A model generated the notes under the pieces. That model was not told the origin of the DNA. It did no database searches and saw only the letters and a program-made list of their open reading frames with translations. Below, piece by piece: positions 53,701 through 63,234 of a stretch of 64,000 nucleotides of DNA; position 1 is the first letter of the stretch; each line of letters begins with the position of its first letter. Source of the DNA: Chloranthus sessilifolius. Its lineage: Eukaryota > Streptophyta > Magnoliopsida > Chloranthales > Chloranthaceae. The DNA lies in NCBI GenBank assembly GCA_021018995.1, contig CM037591.1:2114001-2178000 (forward strand). The letters run 5' to 3'. A program made the translations under genes and the position numbers.

Positions 53701-54745
53701 ATTTATGCAATTATTAGGATTCCGAAAATAAGACCCAAAAGGAAAAAATAAGAACAAAAAAAATAATTAAAATAAAATCATAATTAGGGTTAGTCATTTC
53801 ACTATTTTATAGCAATATTTATAACAAAAATATACGGGTTCGTTTTATTTAGCTTGTCGATGGGTGATCGAACACACCCTATGCGACAGGATCTGAGTAA
53901 TACATAGTGGATTGATTTGTACCTATCTATTGAAGCGTGAATGGTAAATCTACAACGATTTTGGCTGAAGAGATTGACGTCCAATGTGTTAGCTCATCCA
54001 AGATTTCTTCTTTTTCCTCCTCCTTATCGGTAGAAAGAGGTCGATGTGGTTGAGAGGGAAGAGGCTAGAGAATTTAGAGAGAAGAAATTTGAGAGTTTTT
54101 AAAAAATGAGTTAAGAAAAAGAGATTGTGACAATTAGGGTTTCGTAAAAGAAGAAATAAGAGACGACTAAGTTTTTTTAAAAGAAAAAAATGTGAAATGA
54201 GAGTTACGTAAATTAAATAAGGTTTTTTAAAAACTAGGGTTGGTTTTAGTATAGAACACTAACATCATGCATAGTATAAAACATCATCCAACACTATTAA
54301 AAAGATTTAAGAAAAATCGGGTTGTTACAGAGTCTCTCATCAAATACCTATAGCCATCAATCAAGTTCATATCGTTCATTAGATGCGAACATTGAACCCA
54401 TTAAAAACTTAATAAAATGAAACAATTTATGAAAATAAGTATTTCTTTAAAATTTATATGATAAATAGTGTTTGCAAATAATTAAAATAAAAATGTTCAA
54501 AATTTATTGAATTAAAATATTCTCGATTACATAATATAATTGCATTACATAATTTCTCGATTCAATATAACGGCGAAGGCATAATCTTCTTTTCTCTCTC
54601 AAAAAAATAAAATCATTGCCGCCTAGTGTGCGGAATACTAGACGTTTGGTAGTTTCTCTTCTGATCAGGATGCAAGATCCACTTAAGCGGCTAATCCTAT
54701 GGAACTTCTTTCGATTATTTTGATGCATCGACTACTACTATGACA

Positions 54746-56494
54746 TAACTTGAGAAATTTGTATTTTCAGCCTTATAAGTTTGCTTATTTGCATAAATGG
54801 CCCTATCGTTTAAAACTTTACAGAATAGGCCAGTTACAAGCCAAGCCGTCACCACGTCAACACCGACCTGTTTTTTCATTATATATATGTTAATTTTTCA
54901 TTGTGTTTTGTCGTCCCTTTTTCCAGTTCTGACTCCAGTAGGCAGCCCAGTGAATAACAACCGATTGTAATTATCTAAACCAATTGTAACCTATAAAAGA
55001 AATTAAAGAGATAAGAAGAAGATAGAAATATAGAACAAATGAAAAAGGCCGCTATCTTAAGATAGCAGTCCGCTATCTTAAGATAGCAGTCCGCTATCTT
55101 AAGTTAGCAGTTGTATTAAAGTGTACCTTATTTAATAGCTATCATTTTATCAACCAATTGTAGTTATCTAAACCAATTATAATCCATGTTAAAATTCTAA
55201 AATATAAAAAAAAAAGAAAATTAAAAAGAGAAGAAGATACAAATATAGAACAAACAAAATCGCTAACTTAAGATAGTGGGCCACTAACTTAAGATAGCGG
55301 TCATATTAAAGCGTACCTTTTTTTTTTTTGATAACTTGGGTATCTAAGCCTCTTAGAGCACTCGCCTAATCCCAGGGGCACATACGCACCCCAAATTAGC
55401 ACATGCCGGGTCAGCACATGATATAACTCCCTAGGTCCTAGGGTAGCCTCAAGGGGGGAGGAGATTCGAACTCAGGTCTCCTGCTTTTTGAAGCAAGTAC
55501 TTGGCCAGCTCGCCTAACCCTTCGAGGTTATATTAGAGTGTACCTTATTTGATAACTACCACACATCAGTTATCTCAACCAATTGTAATTATCTAAACCA
55601 ACCAATTATAGTTATCTAAACTAATTGTAACTCATGTTAAAATTTTAAAATACAGAAGAAAATAAAAAGAAGATTAAAGAGAGAAGAAAAAGATAGAAAT
55701 ATAGAATAAACAAAAGTGGTCGCTATCTCAAGATAGCGAGCCACTATCTAGCCACTATCTTAAGTTAGCCTCCTGCCTAATACGACCACTATCTTAAGAT
55801 AGCGGGCTGTTATCTTGCCGTTATCTTAAGATAGTGGTTTGCTATCTTAAGTTAGCGATCCGCTTTAAGATGGTTGAGAAAACTGATGTGTGATAATTAT
55901 CAAATAAGATACACTCTAATACGACCGCTATCTTAAGATAGCGGGCCGCTATCTTACCGCTATGTTATCTCGCTATCTTAAGTTAGCGCTCCACTTTAAG
56001 ATAGTTGGTTGAGATAACTGATGTGTGATAGTTATCAACTAAAATACACTCTAATATGACACTATCTTAAGTTAACGGCTCGCTTTAAGATAGTTTGTTG
56101 AAATAGTTGATGTGTGGTAGTTATCAAATAAGGTACACTCTAATAGAACTGCTATCTTAAGTTAGCGACCCGGCAATCTTAAGATAGTGGCCCGCGATCT
56201 TAAGTCAGCGCCACTTTTCTTTGATCTATATTTCTATCTTCTTCTTCTTTCTTTCATCTTTTTTTATTTTCTAATATATGATAGTTATTAAATAAGGTAC
56301 ACTCTAATAAGATTACTAGCGAAAAAATGGACGACAAAAAATAATGAAAAATAAACATATAACAATGAAAAAACAGGTTGGTGCTGACGTGGAAATGCCT
56401 TGGCTTGGAGCTGGCCTATTCAACAAAGTTTCAAATTATATGACCGTTTCTGCAAATTAGCAAACTTATAAGGCTGAAAATGCAAATTTTCTAA
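54746..56494. mobile_element. Long-TIR foldback element with TAAGATAG palindromes
   Basis: The outer about 170 bp of each side are inverted repeats. Shared blocks include ATTTTCAGCCTTATAAGTTTGCT, GAATAGGCCAG, CCAAGCC or CCAAGGC, CCACGTCA(A/G)CACC and CCTGTTTTTTCATT. The core (about 55040-56220) has about 20 copies of GCTATCTTAAGATAGC or half copies, plus repeated AAGGTACACTCTAATA and AACCAATTGTA(A/G)TTATCTAAACC. Its flanks share ATAAC. A SINE is inserted at 55318-55529. No protein is encoded. Confidence 0.85.
55318..55529 (-). mobile_element. tRNA-derived SINE
   Basis: On the minus strand it has a box A-like TTAGGCGAGCTGGCCAAG and a box B GAGTTCGAATCTC about 35 bases later. A unique body and a tail of about 12 A follow. 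Flanking copies ATATTAAAGCGTACC (55303) and ATATTAGAGTGTACC (55530) differ at 2 of 15 bases and fit a target duplication. Confidence 0.9.
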
Positions 56495-56689
56495 ATAACT
56501 TTGATAGCCTCTACTAGTGTCCTAGCTCGCCTGAGAGCTAGATTCGCCTCAATTGCTTGCCTATTATTATCTTGGTCCCATCGAGATAAATTTGTCCCCT
56601 TCCCTTCTTCCTACCCACGCATATGGGATATTTTAAGAAATGAACGTCTTTCTTAAAATAATCTTTGGAAAGAATACATTTAATTACCT

Positions 56690-56765
56690 CATTTTTTTTC
56701 GATAATCGGGTATCCGGCTTCTTGGAGCACCCGACTAAGTCATCAGGTACATGCAACACCCTTAC
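56690..56765 (-). repeat. SINE 3' fragment
   Basis: GATAATCGGGTATCCGGCTTC and TTGGAGCACCCGACTAA follow a T-run, as in the minus-strand SINE at 55318. The head is missing. Confidence 0.55.
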
Positions 56766-56819
56766 ATTACATCACATATACCACTTAGTAGGTATAAATC
56801 TATGGAAAACTTTTTGGTG

Positions 56820-57775
56820 TTCGTTTCAGTACACCCCAAATCGAAACCGAACCGAAGCCTATTCGATTCAATTCGGTTTGGTATGTTTTTTTTTTTTTTC
56901 CTGAAACCGAAACCGATTTGGATCTGCTTGGTTCGGTGTAGGTAAAATACTACTTTTTATATTTTTTTTAATGTATTTTTCCAATTTTTTTATTTTTGTT
57001 TTTTAGTTTATTTTCGGTTTACTCAAGTAACCCCCTCGGTTTTCGGTTTCGAACCACCCAAATCGAAACTGAACCGAATTGGTGTTCAGTTCGGTTTGAA
57101 TTGATTTTCGGTGCAGTTCACCCCAAACCGAAATCGAACCGAAACACATTTGGTTCGGTATTTTTTTTTTTCCTGAAATCGAAACCAATTCAGATTGGTT
57201 ATGTTCGGTATAGGTAAAATACCTACTTTTATTATTATTTTTTTCCGATTTTTGGTTTTTTCATTTTTTTTCCAATTTTTTTCGGGTTTACTCAACTTAC
57301 CCCCTCGATTTTCGGTTTCGAGCCACTGAAACCGAAACTGAACTGAATTGGGGTTCTATTCAGTTTCAACCAATTTTCGGTGCAATTCGGTTCAGGAGCC
57401 TCAGTTTTTGGTTTAGTTTCGGTGTTCGGTTTTCAGTGCGGTTCACCCCAAACCGAAACCCATTCGGTTTGGGTCGATATGTTTTTTTTTTTTCATGCAA
57501 TCGAAATAGAAATTGATTCTGATCGGTTCGGTGTAGGTCAAATACCTACTTCTTTTTTTTAAATGTATTTTTTCTAGTTTTTCCGATTTTTTTTCTAGTT
57601 TTTTTTTGTTTACTTAGCTTGCCCCTTCGGTTTTCGGTTTCAAACCACCCAAACTGAAAATGAACTGAATTGGGGATTTGTTCTGTTTGAATTGTTTTTT
57701 GGTGCGATTTGATTCGGGAGCCGCATTTTCGGTTCGGTTTCGGTGTGCGATTCGAAACTTGCATCCCTAGATTTG
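56820..57775. mobile_element. GGTTCGG-word element with three tandem units
   Basis: TCGGT(G/A)TAGGTAAAATAC or a close variant recurs at about 56935, 57209 and 57529, so the unit is about 280-320 bp. Each unit holds CCGAAACCGAACC words, a T-rich spacer, TTTACTCAA and CCCCTCGGTTTTCGGTTTC. The right end (reverse strand) TAGGGATGCAAGTTTCG fits the TAGGGGTGCAAAT family. The left end is unclear. Confidence 0.75.
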
Positions 57776-58304
57776 ATTTGGGTCCTACAACCTATTACAA
57801 CTTTTACCTTCTATGTTATCTAACCAATTAAGGATACCCCTATTTACAACTGAAAATATTCAAGCTCCACATATGGGGTTTTTGCTGTTAAAATTGTTGA
57901 CGGCCTAAAATCAGACGATGGAGATTTTCTCTCTCTAATCTTCCATATCATAGATTTTGAGGTCATGGCCCACCTATCAGATGGTCAGATGTAGATTCCA
58001 AGTGGCATACATCTCTAAAATTGATTGTGATTATCGGCGTACGATGAAAAAGGTTCTAAGGACACTTTTAAGGATGTGTTCCACATATAATCAACATCTG
58101 ACCAACTAATAAGTGGATTAGAGAAAAAATAATTACCTGATCTATTGTTTGATTCAAGGCAATCAATAGTTCTAAAACTTGCCCGGAGAATCAACAAATA
58201 ACCGTCCAATGGCATGATCAAGACCTAAAGATCTATTATGTAGAGAATTGGAGCGAAAAAAGATATCTACCGTCTGATTCAAAGCAGTCAATGGTGGTTG
58301 GTGT
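57776..58304. repeat. Foldback-family copy
   Basis: It has ATCAGACGATGGAGA, TAATCTTCCATATCA, GGTCATGGCCCACCTATCAGATGG and, later, inverted CATCTGACCAACTAATAAGTGG. The end is like 20190-20330 (GATCTATTATGTAGAGAATTGG, ACCGTCTGATTCAAAGCAGTCAA). Confidence 0.7.
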
Positions 58305-58491
58305 CAAGGTATCAAAAGCGGTATTGGTCTCGGGTATCGCTTTGCCCGAGGCCGATACGAATCGGTAGATATCGATATGTATCGACCAATTTTACAAAAA
58401 AAAAAAGGAAACTAAAATATCGGTTTCAACCGAGCCATATCGGCCGATATGGGCCGATACGTATCGGTATAGGCCCATTTTTTATACCTTG
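58305..58491. mobile_element. MITE, GTATCGG words
   Basis: The ends CAAGGTATCAAAAGCGG and (reverse strand) CAAGGTATAAAAAATGG are inverted. The interior has GGCCGATACGAATCGG, CGATATGTATCG and GATACGTATCGG. No clear target duplication. It sits in foldback DNA. Confidence 0.75.
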
Positions 58492-58587
58492 TGTATAGAT
58501 TCCCTCAAAGATTGGGCAGATGCAAATAAGGGTCAGGTATAATTTCTTTTTGGGCTTTCGTAATGCCCATCACTAATCACTAAACCA

Positions 58588-58723
58588 TAGGTGTACGGCC
58601 CATCAATAAACTCTAACGGACGACCAGTATAAAAGGCAGGGTTTCTTCTTTGCCTTCCCTTATTAGGGTTTACGAGCATTTGGTAGTCTTGAAACCTACA
58701 TCAGATTCAATCTCTCTGCAACA
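58588..58723 (+). promoter_or_regulatory. Ribosomal-protein-like promoter and 5' UTR
   Basis: GGCCCATCAA (58598), a TATA-like TATAAAAGGC (58629) and the telo-box-like TTAGGGTTTACG (58662) lie within 70 bp. A pyrimidine-rich leader then runs up to the ATG. Site II/GGCCCA plus telo box is the usual pair in plant ribosomal-protein promoters. Confidence 0.6.
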
Positions 58724-58726
58724 ATG
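58724..58726 (+). CDS. Orphan first exon (ATG followed directly by GT donor)
   Basis: CTGCAACAATG is followed at once by GTATGATAACC, a plausible 5' splice site. Many plant ribosomal-protein genes have an intron right after the start codon. I searched the following 5.2 kb by eye and found no ribosomal-protein exon. The gene may continue beyond the window, or this may be a broken copy. The product cannot be named. Confidence 0.4.
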
Positions 58727-59368
58727 GTATGATAACCACACATCTCCTTCCTCATTTGCTTATTATTCAATACATTAGATTTGTATTTTGAAGCATAATC
58801 TCTATTCTTTTCTAGAATCATATTTCTAGGGTTTTGGTGTATTTCTAGGGTTTTGGTGTATTTTATGTTTTTTTTTTTTTGTAATGTTTTGTGAATTTTG
58901 GAGATGAAAGGTTGATTGTTTAAGTTTTTTATTTTTATTTTTTATTATTTATAGCTACTGGCTTCTCCTTGTAGTGAATCCATAAGGAATTAAATATTAG
59001 ACCACGGAAGAAAATAATCTGTGTGGCGTCAGATCTAATAAGATTAGCAAGCATTATTTCGATAATGCTGCTGAAAAATCTAAATGTGAGGTCCTCTGTT
59101 AGGCCACGTTCATTTTGCGGTATTCCTTGAATTTTACCTGTAAAAACCCATTTTTACAGGGAAAAAGTTGTATTTTGAGTGTTCTTCTCGCAGTAGGCAA
59201 AAAAAAAGTGACTTATGAGCCTCAGCCTCATAAAATAAAAACTTTTGCATGCATTTTCCTCAATGGCTACTTTTTTTGCGTATATTTTTATACCAAAAGC
59301 ACAGATCACACTACTTCACAGGCATTAACAGAGCCGTAGAAAGCACAGAATTCCAAAGGCTCCTAAGC
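58727..59368. other. Putative intron or flank
   Basis: A duplicated TTTCTAGGGTTTTGGTGTAT lies at 58826-58861. A possible acceptor TTTATAG is at 58947-58953, but the sequence after it has an early stop in the expected phase. Nothing else is supported. Confidence 0.4.
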
Positions 59369-59628
59369 ACGGGTCAAAATCTAGGACGACACTGGTACAT
59401 ATCGTCCGATATGTACCGGTATCGCTGGCCAGCGTTACACGATACATTGGGTATGTATCTCTGGCCAGCTGTACATGATACACTGGGTATGTATCTCTGG
59501 CCAGTGGTACATTTCATATATTTTTTTTATTGGATCGCCAATACATTGAATGTATTGGCAATACTGATACGTATCGTCTCGGTTTTCATGGTTGGCGATA
59601 TGTATCAGAAAACTGATTTTGGCCCATG
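59369..59628. mobile_element. MITE, GATATGTATCG/TGGCCAG words
   Basis: The ends CACGGGTCAAAAT and (reverse strand) CATGGGCCAAAAT fit the shared family. Flanks CTCCTAAG and CTCCCAGG match at 6 of 8 bases. Inside, TGGCCAGCGTTACA.., CTGGCCAGCTGTACATG and CTGGCCAGTGGTACAT form three 34-38-bp units, each followed or preceded by GGGTATGTAT. Confidence 0.85.
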
Positions 59629-59715
59629 CTCCCAGGCACCGATTCAATCTTGTTGAGGCTAACATCGAGTTCCATCGACTTTGAGAGGGTCGTCATTTTA
59701 GGCTGAAGTCCCTTA

Positions 59716-60159
59716 GGGTGTGTTTGGGAACAAGTATTTGGAGTTGGGGATTTCAAATCCAAGAATTTCAAATATAGGCATTTCAAATCCTGTATTTGAA
59801 ATATTTGAATTTATAAATCTACTATTTGGATGGTTCATCATTGTATTTGAATTTGGTCTGAGGATTTATAAATGCTTCGTGTGATTAGTTTAAAAAATGA
59901 ATTCACATTTAGATTTTAATTAACTAAATTGTAGTATCTATATGAATCGTAATTATGGCAATGGGTATTTTTTACCAGTCGGGCAGATAAACTTGACCCA
60001 TCAAGTCGAGCTGGGCATGAGGATCGGGTTGGATCAACTAAGAGAGAGGTCGGGTCTTGCAGAAAGGAAGTCGGGTCGAGTCAACCCGACGCTACTTTAA
60101 TGGTGTAAGATTAATGTTGGTCACGAATCCAAGTCCAGACATCTCTCATGCCTCAATCC

Positions 60160-60199
<40 letters not shown>

Positions 60200-60370
60200 C
60201 TCCTCCCTCTCCCAATCTGTCTCTCTCTCTATCTCTGCACATCTCCCACTCTCTCTCTCTCCCAATCTGCTCTCCCTCTCTCTCTCTCTGTCTCCCCCAA
60301 CCTGCTCCTCCTCCCAATCTGCTCTCTTTCTTCCCCCCACCCAATCTGCTCTGTCTGTCTCCCCCAATCT

Positions 60371-60419
<49 letters not shown>

Positions 60420-60688
60420 TTCTCCTCAACAAAAAGTTCCGGTACAGTGGCTAAGTTGCCCCTACTAAACTCCTGATTTCAAATGACCCGACTTGGGTTT
60501 GAAATAACACCTAGGAGATGTTATTTCAAATGTTATTTTTTAAAAAACTTATTTCTAGTATTTGAAAATAAATTGGAATTTGCAATCCAAATCTAATATC
60601 TCAAGGAATGTTTCCAAACAGAGAATTTGAAATCTAGGCATCCAAATACAAATCCAATCAGTCAAATGACTGTTCCCAAATGTAGCCC
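59716..60688. mobile_element. Harbinger/Tourist-like element with CT-rich core
   Basis: The ends GGGTGTGTTTGGGAACA and (reverse strand) GGGCTACATTTGGGAACA are inverted, with TTA on the left and TAA on the right. Subterminal zones repeat ATTTCAAAT/ATTTGAAAT words. The core contains two (CT)n tracts and CCCAATCTGCTCT repeats. Confidence 0.7.
60160..60425. repeat. (CT)n tracts with CCCAATCTGCTCT repeats
   Basis: (CT)n at about 60164-60196 and 60378-60413, with four or five CCCAA(T/C)CTG(C/T)TC(T/C) units between. The Ser-Leu and Arg-Glu frames here are not genes. Confidence 0.95.
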
Positions 60689-61132
60689 TAATGTTATTGT
60701 ACCGCACGGACAACACCTCCAAAAATCCAAGCCTCATCCCTAAAATAGCTTCTTATGAGCTGCTTTAGGGCACGAAAAACCCTAGGGGTTTTATTTTTAA
60801 GCTGACGGTTAAAAGAGCACATTTTTTTTATATATATACTGGTATTGAGTGCCATATGAAGTCCCTTGTTTCGAGAGTCCCCCAGAAGTATTGGGTGGTG
60901 GCCTATGTTGTGAATTATGATTTCATGCTCACTTTATGAAATGGATTATGTATTCCTTAATTTGTAACTAGATCTTCTGTTGTTCATTTGAAAACCTTCA
61001 TGTAATGGACACCACATGAAGAGCCTAAGGGCCCTGAAAAACACACGACAAAATGATCATAACTGTCCGATTGAGAGTTTATTTCACATTCACTATCTAG
61101 TTGATGCTGAGTCTCTATTGGATGGTTGGGAA

Positions 61133-61761
61133 CAGGGATCAAAATCTCGGCCGAGATTTTGGTTTTGGCCCCCACTGAAGCGAGAAATTGGAATTTTTCG
61201 CGTGGGGGGCGAAAAATTCAAATTATCAGCCGAGATTTTAGATTTTTTTTAAGGTCTTTTGCTTCAAATTTTTTTTGGTTCTCAAACATTTACCCGAGTT
61301 TCATTCATTTACGCTTAGTTTATTTTAAAATTTTTCTCCTCTCCACTCTCCTGACATTGCTTTGACGAAATTTTGCCAGATATTGTCGGATCTTGACGAA
61401 ATCTCGTCGGATCACGTATCTTATCGAATCTCGTCGGATTTCGCTCAAAGTTGCCGATTTTGACGAATTCTCGCTGGATGATGGATTCTCTCCCAAAGTT
61501 ACCGTAACTTCTCGAAAATCGTCGGATTTCTCTATATCCCAGATTTAGCTGAATCTTGTCAAATATTGCCGGATTTTGTCAAATATTACCGATATCTTGC
61601 CAGATTTAGTCTCAATAGTTCAAATACGTCTTTTAATAGTGTGAAAGAATTTAAAAATAAAGTTTGACAAAGTTCAGAGCAAATTTCCGAAAATTATCAA
61701 AAATTTGACCAATTTACGGTTCAGGTGTTAAACGAAACTGAAATTGAGATTTTGATCCATG
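61133..61761. mobile_element. hAT MITE, GACGAAATCTCGTCGG words
   Basis: It starts CAGGGATCAAAAT and ends (reverse strand) CATGGATCAAAAT. A perfect 8-bp duplication GTTGGGAA flanks it (61125-61132, 61762-61769). The 629-bp interior has TCTCGGCCGAGATTTTG near the left end and then about ten (T/A)CTCGTCGGAT(T/C) or TGCCG(G/A)AT(A/T)TT words. Confidence 0.93.
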
Positions 61762-61920
61762 GTTGGGAATGTGTACTGAGTGCCATGTTGGTGTTAGGTG
61801 CATGGATTTGGTTGTGTGTGTAGATCACAATTTTATGCAAGTGGAACACTTTTTCATCAATTTTGTAACATGTGGTATATGTGGCCATAGTATAGCTTAG
61901 ATTCACCCTAAAATTTTCAG

Positions 61921-62498
61921 AGTGATGCGATCAATGTAGTCAAATCGCATATGCAACCCTATGTGATGGCATAGGGCCATCGCATATGTGGGTCGCATAT
62001 GCCATTTTGCCATGGCATAAAATTTTATTTACTTTATTTTTTCAAAAAAAATCCCAAAAAATCCTCAAAATGCCCTATATTGATCAGTAATATGTTTTGT
62101 GTTAATTTTGTACTCTATTAATTTTGTCGTGTCTAGAATGCGAAATAAAAGTATATAATATAAGTATATAACCCATAAGTTAGAAGGGAAAATATAAATT
62201 AGTGTCTAGAATGAGAAAGAAAGCACTAAAAACTCAAAAAATAGACCAAAGAGACACAAATCATACCTTGGATGGATGCGGTATGGATTAGGCAGAGGAA
62301 CCCTCCATTTATAGGCTTTGGGGAGGCCTAAAAAGCAAAAAAAAAAAGAAAAAGCTCCAACGGTCATAAATATGACTGTCGGAGATGTATGCGATGGCAT
62401 ACATGTTCCTGTCGCATATGCCATGAGTCGCATCTACCGTCATGGCATATGCGACAGTGCCATTTAAAATGGCATATGCGATCGCATATGACATCACT
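61921..62498. mobile_element. Element with CGCATATGCC words
   Basis: The ends AGTGATGCGATC and (reverse strand) AGTGATGTCATATGCGATCG are inverted. The outer 100-130 bp on each side are made of GGCATATGCGA and TCGCATATGCC words. No clear target duplication is found. It shares words with 23722-24985. Confidence 0.7.
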
Positions 62499-63016
62499 GG
62501 ATGGGATAGTGACTCCTTGGATATCTTCTAAGATAGTCCTCCTTAAAAGCCTACTATTGATCCATGTGGCAAAGGCGTTTGAGCAGTCAATGTCATTAAA
62601 CTGCCAGCTCATATTTTTAATATGAATTGAACCCAAAAGCCACACTCATTGGAGGTTTTGAGCCGTTCAATCAATAAACACCAATAGCAATTGTCGTTCA
62701 TATCTTTTAACAGTCCATAGGTAGGAGTCTATTTCAGATGATGGCAATCCATGTTGACTACTTGGATTAAAGGAATCTTTATTTTCCCCCAAACAACTTA
62801 TATGTATTTGTTTTTTCATGTTATGGTACAATTTTTACACTAGATATATATTGATTGTCTGTATCACAATACCTATATGGAAAAGGGGTTTCCAGGGTGA
62901 TGTTGTAGAGGTTGAACCCTACGATGGTGCCCTTTTGGGCTGCCACGTGGCACTCATTCACCCTAGGATTCACCCAACCCTAGGTGGTATATATATATAT
63001 ATATATATATATAGGT
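62499..63016. other. Intergenic DNA with (TA)n
   Basis: GGGCTGCCACGTGGCACTC (62938-62956) has a palindromic GCCACGTGGC. A (TA)n lies at 62989-63013. No gene is seen. Confidence 0.5.
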
Positions 63017-63234
63017 CAAGTTATCAAACTTGGTATTGGTATTGGATATCATTCCAATCTTTAGACCGATATGCTATCGGTCGATACTGAATATTGTTTT
63101 TTTGTGTCAAAAAATAAAAGAAAATGTAAAAAATGACAGTATCGGCTGATACTGATACAGTATCGGTTTTGGCTGGTCAATATGTATTGCCGATATGTAT
63201 CGGTATCGACCGATACTTGATAGTTGATACCATG
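63017..63234. mobile_element. MITE, GTATCGG words
   Basis: The ends CAAGTTATCAAACTTGG and (reverse strand) CATGGTATCAACTATCAAG are related to the family terminus. The interior has ACCGATATGCTATCGGTCG, AGTATCGGCTGATACTGATAC and GTATCGGTATCGACCGATAC. The target duplication is not clear. Confidence 0.7.

Larger units (their letters stand above)
51546..54329. mobile_element. Solo LTR, gypsy-type, 2.8 kb
   Basis: It starts TATCATGACCTGAAATTTTACC and ends AAATCGGGTTGTTACA. These resemble plant gypsy LTR ends (TGTCATGACC.. and ..GGGTCGTTACA), with TG mutated to TA. A perfect 5-bp duplication GAGTC flanks it (51541-51545, 54330-54334). TATAAAAGAGC at 53427 could be its TATA box. No internal coding region remains. 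Confidence 0.75.

Noticed and set aside
54746..56494. CRISPR-like array
   Set aside because: Repeats are palindromic words with variable short spacers, in eukaryotic foldback DNA; no cas genes.
58954..59100. Exon 2 of the gene starting at 58724
   Set aside because: The expected phase meets a stop within 13 codons and no ribosomal-protein motif is seen.
59115..59656. 135-codon frame at 59249
   Set aside because: Its second half lies in the 59369-59628 MITE and its three repeats; no domain in the first half.
60057..60476. 139-codon Ser/Leu-rich frame and Arg/Glu-rich frames on the other strand
   Set aside because: Produced by (CT)n and CCCAATCTGCTCT repeats inside a transposon.
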